A stretch of DNA of 64,000 nt, taken from the NCBI RefSeq assembly GCF_021391495.1, contig NZ_CP090063.1, positions 992,001-1,056,000 of the forward strand, written 5' to 3'. The position numbers and the translations under genes were made by a program. The stretch is from Amycolatopsis acidiphila (GTDB lineage: Bacteria; Actinomycetota; Actinomycetes; Mycobacteriales; Pseudonocardiaceae). The notes under the pieces are model-generated. The model was not told the DNA's origin. It did not search any database and saw nothing but the letters and a program-made list of their open reading frames with translations. This document shows, piece by piece, positions 53,301 to 61,839 of this stretch; the stretch's first letter is position 1; each line of letters opens with the position of its first letter.

Positions 53301-53571
53301 CCTGGTCGCCTTCGGCGCCGAAATCGGGACGGCATACACCGAGCTGACCGACCCGTTGGAGCAACGCCGCCGCCTGGAAACCCAGTCGCTGCGGGCCGCG
53401 AGCGGGGACGTCGAAGCAATGGAACTGGACGAGGACTTCCTGCAGGCGCTGGAACACGGCATGCCCCCAACCGGCGGCCTGGGCCTGGGCATCGACCGCG
53501 TACTCATGCTGCTCACCGGCGCCCCCATCCGCCACACCGTGCCCTTCCCCTTCACCCGCCCCCGCCGCTGA
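50320..53571 (+). CDS. lysX: LysX, lysyl-phosphatidylglycerol synthase/lysyl-tRNA synthetase fusion
   Basis: 1083 residues. Six or so helices (~20-245) precede a DUF2156 aminoacyl-PG synthase domain (~265-585; [22 protein letters not shown]). The second half is a class II lysyl-tRNA synthetase: OB fold [23 protein letters not shown], motif 2 [18 protein letters not shown] and motif 3 [15 protein letters not shown]. The C-half supplies Lys-tRNA to the N-half, which lysinylates phosphatidylglycerol and protects against cationic peptides. ATG at 50320 with GAGG upstream is chosen; two GTGs just before are alternatives. The N-terminal half uses TTG and T-ending codons more than neighbours. Confidence 0.93.
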   Translation: MVPRWRRKAGGVVATVVQLGALMSVALLLWGGDHGFYRWTVGLFSLVNIPADANILIALVLAVLGGALRRRKRAALDTLILFQFGGLLMTVAFEATLVWAPQVLVRERHPHLPVALWALTGAEVVSVGLIVLLFALRPAFPARLAPGAGRHALVIGVSGIVGVTLVGWGLLVVWPGTLGGLGDSFVWAANHATGELVQLRRLGVREGPAWIDLLLDLGGATVAVTTLWVFFRGVRSRRRRSDEEELKLRVLLAGHGEDDSLGYFATRRDKSVIFAPNGRAAVTYRVLAGTSIASADPIGDPQAWPQAIEAWLGEAHTYGWAPGVLGASERGARAYARAGLKALELGDEAVLDVREFSLSGPERRSVRQAVSRIERAGYTARVRRHSELTSSEMDGLLERAQQWRGAETERGFSMALSRLGDPSDGRCVMAEAYDASGELRGLLSFVPWGRRGLSLDLMRRDRDAENGLNEYLVAQVVAQAGRFGAQRISLNFAMFRAVFAAGERIGAGPVLRSWRAVLGVASRFFQLESLYRSNAKYGPEWEPRFLCYTSARRLARIGLVAGALEGFLPSSWRSARRAIAGGGVSEEFLARVREIDEIRTEPRPVRRPEQVRVRIAKLDRLRAAGIDPYPAGFARDTTLAQVAAEFAGLAPDSRTGREVRVAGRVVALRDLGGVCFARLRDVSGELQLMLGEDELWRCGVDLGDHVGVRGEVVTSRRGELSVLVAGWTVTAKCLHPLPDKRKGLADPETRVRRRYLDPDLPQLLRLRATVLRALRERLHDKDFLEVETPMLQAVHGGANARPFVTHINAYDMRMYLRIAPELYLKRLCVAGMERVFELNRNFRNEGVDATHNPEFTMLEAYQAYADYDCMRVLTRELVQQAAIAAYGAPVLRRPDGEHDISGDWPVVTVHDAVAKALGEPVTPSTTSAELRSFCAAAGVPFADDAGRGELVLAAFDQLVEPATVGPTFYTDYPRDVSPLTREHRWDPRLAERWDLVAFGAEIGTAYTELTDPLEQRRRLETQSLRAASGDVEAMELDEDFLQALEHGMPPTGGLGLGIDRVLMLLTGAPIRHTVPFPFTRPRR

Positions 53572-53682
53572 GCCGGGGCCGCCCTGACGGGCAACTTTCC
53601 TTGCCCCCCAACAAAATCCCAAAACTGTCAGTACCCGATGCGAGTATGTCCCCAACAACCGCATCCCCCGAAGGAGCACCAG

Positions 53683-54270
53683 ATGTCCGGCAACGTCCGC
53701 CCCGTCCGCGACGAGCGCGACGGCCTGCTCGCCTTCCTCGCCCAGCAGCGCCACATCCTGCGCGTGGCCGCGCACGGCCTGACCGACGAGCAGGCCCGCC
53801 TCGTGCCCAGCCGCAGCGCGCTGAGCATCGGCGGCCTGCTCAAGCACGTCGCGAAGACCGAGTGCGGCTGGATGGACACCGTCCTGCAACGCAAACCTGC
53901 CGGCACAGTCGAGGAAAGAGCGAGCGCCTACCTGGAAGACTTCCGGTTCACCGAACAGGACACCCTGTCCGAGGTCATCGCCGAGTACGAGCAGGTCGGC
54001 CGCGAGACGGAGGAGATCATCTCCGGTATCCCGGACCTCGGCGCGCCCGTCCCCGTGCCGAAGGGCGTCCCGTGGTTCCCGTCGGACGTCGACGCCTGGT
54101 CGGTGCGCTGGGTGCTGTTGCACCTGATCCAGGAGACCGCCCGCCACGCCGGTCACGCGGACATCATCCGGGAGCACATCGACGGTGCGACGGCCTTCCC
54201 CCTCATGGCCGCGGCCGAGGGCTGGCCGGAGTCGCCGTGGATCAGGCCCTGGCAACCAGAACCGGTCTAG
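53683..54270 (+). CDS. DinB-family protein
   Basis: 195 residues, four-helix bundle type. The metal-binding histidines are probably in SIGGLLKHVAKTECGWMD (~49-66), and LHLIQETARHAGHADIIREHIDGA (~162-185) shows the H-x3-H pair. The family includes mycothiol- and bacillithiol-dependent S-transferases, and the actinobacterial setting makes a mycothiol role possible. AAGGAG lies 6 nt before the ATG. A single gene between lysX and the convergent VOC-ogt operon. Confidence 0.88.
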   Translation: MSGNVRPVRDERDGLLAFLAQQRHILRVAAHGLTDEQARLVPSRSALSIGGLLKHVAKTECGWMDTVLQRKPAGTVEERASAYLEDFRFTEQDTLSEVIAEYEQVGRETEEIISGIPDLGAPVPVPKGVPWFPSDVDAWSVRWVLLHLIQETARHAGHADIIREHIDGATAFPLMAAAEGWPESPWIRPWQPEPV

Positions 54271-54300
54271 CAACGCGGACGTCAGCCGAGCCGGTCAGCG

Positions 54301-54837
54301 CTAGAAAAGCGTCGGCTCGTCCGGCTGCGCGCCTTCGATCACCAGCATCCTGCGCTTGGTCTCCACGCCGCCCGGCGCGGAGAACCCGACCATCCTGCCG
54401 TTGGCACCGAGCACCCGATGGCAGGGCACGACAATCGGAAAGGGGTTGCGTCCCAGGGCTTGTCCCACTGCCTGCGCCGAACCCGGCATGCCCAGCAGGT
54501 TCGCCACATCGCCGTAGGTGAGCGTCTTCCCGGGCAGGATCGCCCGCGCGACTTCGTAGACGCGGCGGTGGAAGTCCGGCACGCCGTTCAGGTCGAGCCG
54601 GATCTCCGCCAGGTCGCGCGACTCACCGTGCAACAACGCGACGATCTCGGCGATCGCCTGCTGGACATGCTCCGGCGGCTCTGTCTCGGTGGCTCCGGGA
54701 AAGTTCGCCAGCAACCGCGCGCGGGTGAGCCCGGCACTCCCGTCGGGCAGGCGCACGCTCACCACGCCGCGTTCGCTCCAGGCGATGCCGCAGTGTCCGA
54801 TGGCGGTGGGGAACACCGCGAACCCTTGGGCGGTCAT
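54301..54837 (-). CDS. ogt: Ogt, methylated-DNA-protein cysteine methyltransferase
   Basis: 178 residues. The acceptor motif PIVVPCHRVLG lies near residue 143, preceded by the DNA-binding helix GSAQAVGQALGRNP and the turn LPGKTLTYGDVANLLGMP. It repairs O6-methylguanine by transferring the methyl group to the cysteine. The ATG at 54837 overlaps the stop of a truncated duplicate of its own N-terminus (ATGA). It ends the operon with the VOC gene. Confidence 0.93.
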   Translation of the reverse strand: MTAQGFAVFPTAIGHCGIAWSERGVVSVRLPDGSAGLTRARLLANFPGATETEPPEHVQQAIAEIVALLHGESRDLAEIRLDLNGVPDFHRRVYEVARAILPGKTLTYGDVANLLGMPGSAQAVGQALGRNPFPIVVPCHRVLGANGRMVGFSAPGGVETKRRMLVIEGAQPDEPTLF

Positions 54838-54956
54838 GGGCCCTCGATTCTCGGGCAGGAGCGGGTGAGTCCGGTAGTCCTGTCGGGCACGCTCACCACG
54901 CCGCGTTCGCAGTGTCCGATCGCGGTGGGGAACACCGCGAAGCCTTGGGCCGTCAT
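54834..54956 (-). pseudogene. Truncated duplicate of the ogt N-terminus (40-codon ORF)
   Basis: The first 16 codons encode the same residues as ogt (MTAQGFAVFPTAIGHC). Two in-frame gaps of 5 and 2 codons follow, then ERGVVSV and GLTR match again. The end (SCPRIEGP) is the VOC gene's final DNA (CTGCCCGAGAA) read in another frame. So a ~119-bp segment spanning the VOC-ogt junction is duplicated. It keeps its own ATG, and its TGA overlaps the ogt start, so it could act as a leader peptide. Confidence 0.75.
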
Positions 54957-54962
54957 GACCGC

Positions 54963-55319
54963 TCAATTCTCGGGCAAGAGGCAGAAGGGGTGGCCTTCGG
55001 GGTCGGTGAGCACGGTCCAGTCGCCGCCGTCCGGCTGGAACTCGGGCCTGGCCGCTCCGAGCGCCAGCAGTTCCTGAACGGCCGTCTCGACGTCGGCCAC
55101 GCTGAAGTCGAGACGGACGTGCTTGCCGTCGTCGGGCCAACCCGGCGCGGGGTAGTTCTCGATCCGCTGGAAGCCCAGCTGGGTCGTTCCGTTGCCGCTC
55201 AGATAAGCGGTGTCCGCATCGCTGGAGGTGATGTCCCATCCGGTGACCTTCGAATAGAACCCGGCGAGCGTGCCCGGGTCGGCGCAGTCGATCACGACGG
55301 CGGAAAGTACGGCTGCCAC
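54963..55319 (-). CDS. VOC-family (glyoxalase-like) protein
   Basis: 118 residues, one VOC module pair: VLSAVVIDCADPGTLAGFYSKVTGWDI with the first strand and helix, then RLDFSVADVETAVQELLALGA and WTVLTDPEGHPFCLLPEN. The DPEGHPFCL end is the classic glyoxalase/bleomycin-resistance signature. Usual metal-ligand His/Glu are only partly present, so the reaction or ligand is unknown. AGGAG lies 6 nt before the GTG at 55319. Next to ogt, with 6 nt between it and the duplicated ogt fragment. Confidence 0.88.
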   Translation of the reverse strand: MAAVLSAVVIDCADPGTLAGFYSKVTGWDITSSDADTAYLSGNGTTQLGFQRIENYPAPGWPDDGKHVRLDFSVADVETAVQELLALGAARPEFQPDGGDWTVLTDPEGHPFCLLPEN

Positions 55320-55422
55320 GGCAACTCCTGGTTGTTGTGTTCGGCTTGGGTGACAGCCTGCCGTCCCCAGCGCGATGGGTATTGAAGATTCTTGCGGGCC
55401 CGGAATCGTCGTCCCCCTGGCG

Positions 55423-55428
55423 TAGCTT
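55423..55428 (+). promoter_or_regulatory. -10 element TAGCTT for the AraC-type regulator
   Basis: TAGCTT, 7 nt, ATG at 55436; leaderless prediction, divergent from the VOC gene. Confidence 0.55.
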
Positions 55429-55435
55429 GCGCGGT

Positions 55436-56503
55436 ATGCGTTGCGCCGTCGAGTTGGCTGCCCGGCCGGAGTTCGCCGTGCACACGGTGTCGTGCCGAGA
55501 CGACCACCGGGGATGGTCCGCGCCCGAAGTCCGCACGCGCCACGGCCTGGTCCTGGTGCGCCGCGGTCGTTTCCGCCGCCGCGCGGCAGGCGTGAGCACC
55601 GACGTCGATCCGACCGTCGGCTACGTCAGCCTGCCCGGCGACGAGGAGCACTTCGCGCACCCCGCCGGCGGTGACGTCTGCACATCGATCAGCCTCAGCC
55701 CGCAACTGTGGCAATCGCTGACGCACGACCGCCCGCCGCCGAACCTCTACGTCGACGCGCGGCTCGACCTCGCCCACCGAAGGTTCTTGGCAGCGTCCGC
55801 AAGCGGCGATGTCGACTACGCGCTGGCGGAACAGCTGCTCGCCCTCGTAGCCACGGCGTTGCGCCGTCCAGAGACTGCGGGTCCGGGAACCGACGAGGCC
55901 CGCGCCACCACAGGGTTGAGCCGTCCCGGGACCGCCAGTCCGGGAACTGACCAGGCCCTCGCCGCCACGGCGTTGAGCCTCCCGGCGACCGCCAGTCCGG
56001 GAACTGACCGTGCCCTCGCCGTCCCAGCGCTGAGCTCTCCCGAGACCGGCAGCCCGGGAACTTACCGCGCCCTGGTCTCCGCGGCGCCGAGCCCCGAGAC
56101 CGCGGGCCCAGGAACTGACCAGGCCCTCCCCTCCACAGCGCTGAGCCGTCCGGCGACACGAGGCCCGAGAACCGACAGCGTCCTCGTAGCCCAAGCCCGC
56201 GCCGCGATCCAGGCCGATCACCCGGCGTCGAGCGGCCTGTTCCCGCTCGCCGAGCTGTTGGCTGTCTCGCCGTACCGATTGAGCCGCGCTTTCTCTCGCG
56301 AGCTGGGGATCTCGCTGACCCGCTATCGCAACCGCGTGCGGGTGAGCCGCGCCCTCGACCGCCTCGAAGACGGCGAGCCGGACCTGGCGGGCCTGGCTGC
56401 GGACCTGGGCTTCGCCGACCAGGCCCACCTGACCCGGACGGTCCGCACCCACTGCGGCCACACCCCCGCGGCCCTCCGCCGCCTCCTCACGGGAGCGCCG
56501 TGA
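55436..56503 (+). CDS. AraC-family regulator with an inserted repeat domain
   Basis: 355 residues. The N-terminal part (~1-140) is a cupin-like sensor (TVSCRDDHRGWSAPEV..., HGLVLVRRGRFRRRAAG, YVSLPGDEEHFAHP). Residues ~255-355 hold the two AraC helix-turn-helix motifs (FPLAELLAVSPYRLSRAFSRELGISLTRYRNRVRVSRAL, then LAGLAADLGFADQAHLTRTVRTHCGHTPAALRR). Between them are six 19-residue repeats (142-254) absent from normal AraC proteins of ~240 residues. Targets are unknown; the divergent VOC-ogt operon is the obvious candidate, echoing Ada-like control of repair genes. Start set by the -10 element. Confidence 0.87.
   Translation: MRCAVELAARPEFAVHTVSCRDDHRGWSAPEVRTRHGLVLVRRGRFRRRAAGVSTDVDPTVGYVSLPGDEEHFAHPAGGDVCTSISLSPQLWQSLTHDRPPPNLYVDARLDLAHRRFLAASASGDVDYALAEQLLALVATALRRPETAGPGTDEARATTGLSRPGTASPGTDQALAATALSLPATASPGTDRALAVPALSSPETGSPGTYRALVSAAPSPETAGPGTDQALPSTALSRPATRGPRTDSVLVAQARAAIQADHPASSGLFPLAELLAVSPYRLSRAFSRELGISLTRYRNRVRVSRALDRLEDGEPDLAGLAADLGFADQAHLTRTVRTHCGHTPAALRRLLTGAP
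55859..56197 (+). repeat. Six 57-bp units inside the AraC gene
   Basis: Units start at 55859, 55916, 55973, 56030, 56087 and 56141; the fifth is 54 bp (one codon shorter). The encoded consensus is LSRPxTASPGTDxALAxTA. All units are in frame. Divergence between units shows the array is not brand new. Confidence 0.93.
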
Positions 56504-57619
56504 GGTGCGTCCCGGCCTGCGTGGCTCAGGACTGAACTTCCGGCGGGGCACGGGCTCAGCCCGCGCCCACCAGTTCGGCCGACTAAACCGTCGCCCCGGC
56601 AATCCCCACCACCCGCGACCCCACCGCGACCCGAGCCCGAGCCGCGCCACATCCGCGCCCGCGCCTCACCGGGACTCACCGAACCCGAGTCACACCCGAC
56701 CCCGGCCCACCGAACTAAGCCGCACCCAGCTCTGACCCAGCGAGCCTTGCCTCATCGAGCCCGAGCCGCACCAACGTCCGCGACCCGAGCCTCGCCGAGA
56801 CCCGCCCAGTGAGCTTCTGGCCACCAGGACCGGACTCAGCGAGTTCCGGCCTCGCCCTATCCCGAGCCGCCCACCGAACCGAATCACCGAGCTCCCGACC
56901 CAATGCGCCTCGGCCGCATCGAACACAGCCACCGGGCCCGAGCCTCGCCGAGCCCAACCCGCCGAGTTCAACCCAGCGCAACCGCGCCTCCCTGAGCCCC
57001 GGCCACCGAACCCGGCCAATCGCGACCTGGCTCACCGAGCCGCGGACCACCGAGCCCAACCGACCGAACCGTGCCACCGAGCCCGAGCCTCACCAAGTCC
57101 CGCCCACGAAGCCCGAGCCCCAGACCGCCGGGCCAACCCACCGAACCGGGCCACCAATTCCGAGCCCGGCCCACCGACCCCAGCCCCGCCGGGCGCGAGT
57201 CCCACTGGACGCGAGCCCCACCGACCCGAGCCCTGGACCGCCGAGCCCAACCGACCGAACCGTGCCACCGAGCCCGAGCCTCACCAAGTCCCGCCCACGA
57301 AGCCCGCGCCCCAGACCGCCGGGCCAACCCACCGAACCGGGCCACCAATTCCGAGCCCGGCCCACCGACCCCAGCCCCGCCGGGCGCGGGTCCCACTGGA
57401 CGCGAGCCCCACCGACCCGAGCCCCAGACCGCCGAGCCCAACCCACCGGACCGGCCACCAGCCCGAGCCCCGGCCCAGCGCGCCCCAGCCCGCCGGACCG
57501 CGGGCCCCACCGCGCCCCAACCCCACCGGACCGCGGGCGCCACCGACCCAACCCCCAGCCCCGCCAAACCACGGGCCCACCGACCCGACCCCACCCAACC
57601 CCCCGAAAACCCTCAAACC
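56504..57619. other. 1.1-kb gene-free C-rich repetitive spacer between convergent genes
   Basis: No credible gene. The plus strand is strongly C-over-G biased, with endlessly recurring CCGAGCCC/CACCGA words. Long ORFs cross it in several frames only because stops are rare in such DNA. It separates the AraC gene and nadE, both of which end in it. It includes a 191-bp tandem repeat (57050-57431). No hairpin with a T-tract was noticed. Confidence 0.75.
57050..57431. repeat. 191-bp tandem repeat, two near-identical copies
   Basis: Copies at 57050-57240 and 57241-57431 are nearly identical (a few substitutions, e.g. GAG to GCG near 57307). A third begins at 57432 and diverges after about 16 bp. 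191 is not a multiple of three, which argues against a coding function. Confidence 0.92.
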
Positions 57620-59353
57620 TCAACCCCGCTGATCGCCCTCCCGCCAGCCGTTCGTGATGGGCAGCCGGCGGTCGCGGCCGAAGGCCTTGAACGTGATCTT
57701 CGTGCCGATCGGGTACTGGCGCCGCTTGTACTCCGCCCGGTCGACCATCCGGATCACCCGGTCGATCGTCTCCGCGTCGAAGCCCGCCGCGAGCAGGTCC
57801 GCGTACCCGCGGTCGCCCTCGACGTAGTCGTCGAGAATGTCGTCCAGCAGCGGGTAGTCCGGCAGCGAGTCGGTGTCCAGCTGCCCCGGGCGCAGCTCCG
57901 CCGACGGCGGCTTCGTGATCGAGTTCTCCGGGATCGGCGGCGTCTCGCCGCGCTTCTCCGCCTCCGCGTTGCGCCACCGCGCCAGCTCCCACACGTGCGT
58001 CTTGAACACGTCCTTGATCGGCGCGAACCCACCGACCGCGTCCCCGTAGATCGTCGAGTAGCCGACCGCCAGCTCGGTCTTGTTCCCCGTCGCCAGCACC
58101 AGGTGACCGTCCAAATTGGACAGCGTCATCAGCAGCATCCCGCGCACCCGCGCCTGGATGTTCTCCTCCGCGAGCCCGGTCCCCGCGAGCTTCAGCTGGT
58201 CGACGTACACCCGCACCATGTCCTCGACCGGCTCGGTCCGGAAGTGGCAGCCCAGCCGCCGCGCGAGCTCCGCCGCGTCCGACCGCGAGTGCTCCGACGA
58301 GTACGCGGACGGCATCGAGACGCCGTACACCGCGTCCGCCCCGAGCGCGTCCGCAGCGAGCGCCGCCGTGATCGCCGAGTCGATGCCGCCGGAGAACCCG
58401 AACGTCACCGACCGGAACCCGTTCTTCTGCACGTAGTCCCGCAGCCCCACGACCAGCGCCGACCACACCTCGGCCTCGTCGGACAGCGGCTCGCAGATCG
58501 GCGCCTCCGCGATCCGCTCGTACGCCGGCACCGGCTCGGTGCCCAGCGTCCGCCGGCGCACCGTCAGCCCGGAGAACGACCCCTCGGCGCTGTGCCCGCC
58601 CGCGGGCAGGTCGAGGTCGACCACCAGCAGGTGCTCGACGAACTGCGGCGCCCGCCCGAGCAGCTCACCGCCCGCGCCGACGACGATCGAGTCGCCGTCG
58701 AACACCAGGTCGTCCTGTCCGCCGACGAGGTTGGAGTACACCAGCGGCGCCTTCGCCTCGGCCGCGCGCCGCGCCACCAGCGGCAGCCGGATGTCGTCCT
58801 TGGACCGCTCGTACGGCGACGCGTTCGGCGCGACGACGAGATCGACGCCCGCTTCGCCCAGCGCGGTGACCGGCCCGCCGTCCTGCCAGATGTCCTCGCA
58901 GATCACCATGCCGATGTCGAGCCCGTGCAGCCGGACCACGTCGAGCGTCTGCCCGGCCTTGAACCACCGCTGCTCGTCGAACACGCCGTAGTTCGGCAGG
59001 TGGTGCTTGAACTGCCGCCCGACGACTTCGCCCCCGTACAGCGCGGCGGCGGCGTCGCGCGGCCCGGCCTCGTCGGAGTCGAGGTACCCCAGGTACACGA
59101 GCAGCTCACCGCAACCGGCCTCGACGAGCCGACGCGCAAGGTCGTCGACGGCCTGGCGGGACCCCTGCGCGAACGTCTTGCGCAGCGCGAGGTCCTCGAC
59201 CGGGTAACCGGTCAGGGACATCTCCGGGAACACCACGACGTGCGCGCCCGCTTCGGCGGCCTTCCGGGCCCAGTCGACATGGAGCTGCGCGTTGCCCGCG
59301 AGGTCGCCCACGGTCGAGTTGATCTGGGCCAGCGCGATCCTGAGTTGCGGCAT
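57620..59353 (-). CDS. nadE: NadE, glutamine-dependent NAD+ synthetase
   Basis: 577 residues. The N-terminal nitrilase-type glutaminase has the E-K-C triad in VVFPEMSLTGYP, KHHLPNYGVFDE and MVICEDIWQDG. The C-terminal synthetase (~300-577) carries the PP-loop FGFSGGIDSAITAAL and NKTELAVGYSTIYGDAVGGFAP. It amidates deamido-NAD with ammonia channelled from glutamine. ATG at 59353 (MPQLRIALAQINSTVGDL) matches the usual start; the reading frame extends a few codons further upstream without a better site. Confidence 0.95.
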   Translation of the reverse strand: MPQLRIALAQINSTVGDLAGNAQLHVDWARKAAEAGAHVVVFPEMSLTGYPVEDLALRKTFAQGSRQAVDDLARRLVEAGCGELLVYLGYLDSDEAGPRDAAAALYGGEVVGRQFKHHLPNYGVFDEQRWFKAGQTLDVVRLHGLDIGMVICEDIWQDGGPVTALGEAGVDLVVAPNASPYERSKDDIRLPLVARRAAEAKAPLVYSNLVGGQDDLVFDGDSIVVGAGGELLGRAPQFVEHLLVVDLDLPAGGHSAEGSFSGLTVRRRTLGTEPVPAYERIAEAPICEPLSDEAEVWSALVVGLRDYVQKNGFRSVTFGFSGGIDSAITAALAADALGADAVYGVSMPSAYSSEHSRSDAAELARRLGCHFRTEPVEDMVRVYVDQLKLAGTGLAEENIQARVRGMLLMTLSNLDGHLVLATGNKTELAVGYSTIYGDAVGGFAPIKDVFKTHVWELARWRNAEAEKRGETPPIPENSITKPPSAELRPGQLDTDSLPDYPLLDDILDDYVEGDRGYADLLAAGFDAETIDRVIRMVDRAEYKRRQYPIGTKITFKAFGRDRRLPITNGWREGDQRG

Positions 59354-59426
59354 GAACACATTCTCACCCACCCCGGGGCGGCCCACAGCCGAATGTGCGC
59401 AAGGGCAACCCCGGAGCGGGCGGGAC

Positions 59427-61754
59427 TCAGTCCTTGCCGCGCTTGATCAGGCTGCGGACCTGCTTGAGCGTCTGCTCGAAGTCCGAGTCGAACGGGTTGT
59501 CGTGCACCAGGTAGGTCCAGGTCGAGCTGGGCCGCCGCACGCCGGAGGCCGACAGGTCGACCCCGTTCTCGCCGATCTCCGCCTCTTCGAGCGTCTTCAC
59601 CGAACGCTCCTCGATCGCCGGGATGATCTTGTGGAACTCGGGGATCGCGAGCCGGTGGAACTCGTCCAGCGGCGTCTCACGGGCGATCGCGCGCAGGTGG
59701 ATGCTCTCCCGCACGTCCGTGAGGTACGCCAGGTGGTCCGACCACAGCTCGTCCAGGTGGAAGAGCACGATCTCCCGGCACGTCTGCTCCAGCGCCTCGT
59801 CGTCGAGCGCCTCCGCCAGCTCCTCGTACTGCTTCGGCGCCGCTTCCTTCAGCGTCTCCGCCGCGAGCGCGGTCCGCAGCAGCTTGTCGCGGTGCGCCAG
59901 CAGCTCACGCCGCTGGTGCTCGATCAGCCGCGTGTACCGCCAGGTGTTGCGGTGGATCTCCAGGTGCACGCCCTCGGCGACCCGCTGCGCGTGGTTGATC
60001 TGCCGCTGCGCCGCGGGGTCGGTGATCTCGCCGGTCTCGTCGTCGGCGGCGATGCCTTCGGGCACGTCCGGCGCGTTCGACAACACGAGCTCGTCGTTCA
60101 GCGACGCGAAGAACACCGCGCTGCCCGGATCGCCCTGACGGCCGGACCGGCCACGGAGCTGGCCGTCCAGCCGGCTCGACGGGTACCGCGCCGTGCCGAT
60201 CACGTGCAGCCCGCCCAGCTCGGCGACCCGCTCCCGGTCCTTGCCGTCGGCGCCGCCGAGGCGGATGTCGGTGCCGCGGCCGGCCATCTGGGTCGACACG
60301 GTGACCGCGCCGTAGGTGCCGGCCTCGGCGATGATCCCCGCTTCCTCGGCGTCGTTGCGCGCGTTCAGCACCACGCACGGCAGGTCGATCTTCGCCAGCT
60401 TCTCCGCCAGCTCCTCGGACTCGGCGACGTCCTGGGTGCCGACGAGGATCGGCCGGCCGGTCTCGTGCACCTCGCGGATCTCCGCCTCGATCGCGCGCAG
60501 CTTCTGCGACGGCGACGCGAAGATCCGGTCCGGGTGGTCCTCGCGGACGTTCGGCTTGTTCGGCGGGATGACCGCGACCTCGAGCTTGTAGAACTCGCGC
60601 AGCTGCTCGGCGACCGCGACCGCGGTACCGGTCATGCCCGCCACCTGCGGATACCGCGCGAGCAGTGCCTGCACGGTGATCGAGTCGAGGATCTCGCCGC
60701 GGTCGGTCGCGGGCAGCTGCTCCTTCGCCTCGACCGCGGCCTGCAGGCCGTCCGGCCAGCGCTGCAGCTCGGCGACCCGGCCGCGCGAGGCGTTGATCAG
60801 CTGGACCTTGCCGTCGCGCACCAGGTAGTCGACGTCGCGGGTCAGCAGCGCGTGCGCGTGCAGCGCCACGTTCACCGCCGCGAGCCGGTCGGACCCGGAC
60901 TCGCCGTACAGGTCGATCCCGCCGAGCGCCTTCTCGACCACGGAGGCGCCCGCGGTGGTCAGCCACGCGTTGCGCCCGTCGGAGTCGGTCTCGTAGTGCA
61001 GGCCGAGCCGCAGCCGGCGCACCACGTTCGCGACCTCGACGTCGGCGACCGCGTGGTCCACCGAGCCCGCCATCACCAGCGGCACGCGTGCCTCGTCCAC
61101 CAGCACCGAGTCCGCCTCGTCGACGATCGCGACCTCGGGGTCGGGCTGCACCAGGTCCTCGACGCGGGTGACCAGCCTGTCCCGCAGGACGTCGAAGCCG
61201 ATCTCGCTCACCGCGCCGTAGGTGATCTCCCGCGCGTACGCCTCGCGCCGCTCCCCGCGGGTCAGTGACGGCTCGATCCAGCCCACGGACACGCCGAGCA
61301 GGTCGTACACCGGCTTCATCCATTCGGCGTCACGCCGCGCCAGGTAGTCGTTGACCGTCGTGACGTGCACCCGCTTGCCCTGCAGCGCGTATCCCGCCGC
61401 GGCCAGCGCGCCGGCCAGCGTCTTGCCCTCACCGGTCTCCATCTGCACGACGTGCCCGGTCAGCAGCCCCATCGTGCCCAGCAGCTGCACGTCGAAGGCG
61501 CGCTCGTCGAGAGCGCGGCGCGCGGCCTCCCGGCCCAGCGCACAGAGCTCGACGAGCTGGGGGTCGGCGAACTCCGCCTCGAGCCGGAGCTTGCCCGCCC
61601 GCTCGGTGAGCTCGGTGTCGGTGAGCTCTTCCAGCTCGGCCTCGAGCTCGCCGATGGCCGGCAGCAACGCCTCGTACCGGCTCAGCTCGGCGCTGCCCGG
61701 CCGCTCCATGAGCCTGCGTAGTCGCTTGCCCATCCGGGTGATCAGTGCTGGCAC
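59427..61754 (-). CDS. secA2: SecA2, accessory preprotein translocase ATPase
   Basis: 775 residues, shorter than housekeeping SecA. Walker A METGEGKTLAGALAA (~93-107), DEAD-type IVDEADSVLVDEARVPL (~205-221), QMAGRGTDIRLGG and the arginine-finger region GRSGRQGDPGSAVFF are all present. The C-terminal zinc/SecB-binding tail is absent, as in mycobacterial SecA2. It drives export of a subset of proteins with SecYEG. GTG at 61754 with AGGAG 7 nt upstream is chosen over longer frames. In mycobacteria it aids virulence-factor export; here clients are unknown. Confidence 0.93.
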   Translation of the reverse strand: MPALITRMGKRLRRLMERPGSAELSRYEALLPAIGELEAELEELTDTELTERAGKLRLEAEFADPQLVELCALGREAARRALDERAFDVQLLGTMGLLTGHVVQMETGEGKTLAGALAAAGYALQGKRVHVTTVNDYLARRDAEWMKPVYDLLGVSVGWIEPSLTRGERREAYAREITYGAVSEIGFDVLRDRLVTRVEDLVQPDPEVAIVDEADSVLVDEARVPLVMAGSVDHAVADVEVANVVRRLRLGLHYETDSDGRNAWLTTAGASVVEKALGGIDLYGESGSDRLAAVNVALHAHALLTRDVDYLVRDGKVQLINASRGRVAELQRWPDGLQAAVEAKEQLPATDRGEILDSITVQALLARYPQVAGMTGTAVAVAEQLREFYKLEVAVIPPNKPNVREDHPDRIFASPSQKLRAIEAEIREVHETGRPILVGTQDVAESEELAEKLAKIDLPCVVLNARNDAEEAGIIAEAGTYGAVTVSTQMAGRGTDIRLGGADGKDRERVAELGGLHVIGTARYPSSRLDGQLRGRSGRQGDPGSAVFFASLNDELVLSNAPDVPEGIAADDETGEITDPAAQRQINHAQRVAEGVHLEIHRNTWRYTRLIEHQRRELLAHRDKLLRTALAAETLKEAAPKQYEELAEALDDEALEQTCREIVLFHLDELWSDHLAYLTDVRESIHLRAIARETPLDEFHRLAIPEFHKIIPAIEERSVKTLEEAEIGENGVDLSASGVRRPSSTWTYLVHDNPFDSDFEQTLKQVRSLIKRGKD

Positions 61755-61827
61755 CCTGGTCTCCTGTCTCTTCCTGCAGTCCACCCGCCAACGAGGTGGT
61801 GGGGTCCCGTGTTCCCCGCCAGGATGG

Positions 61828-61833
61828 CACGAT
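61828..61833 (+). promoter_or_regulatory. Possible -10 CACGAT for the first TAP-like peptidase
   Basis: CACGAT within TGGCACGAT, 6 nt before GTG 61840. The same TGGCACGAT precedes the next paralogue. The first T of TANNNT is missing. Confidence 0.4.
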
Positions 61834-61839
61834 CACGCC

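Noticed and set aside
57071..59446. A 791-codon plus-strand open frame over the nadE region and the repetitive spacer
   Set aside because: It is antisense to nadE, whose family motifs are intact, and the spacer part contains a 191-bp repeat that is not a multiple of three. Long antisense frames are expected in DNA this GC-rich.
61351..61839. N-terminal extension of the TAP-like peptidase upstream of 61840
   Set aside because: It is antisense to secA2 and would bury the lipoprotein signal peptide; GTG 61840 gives a proper signal.
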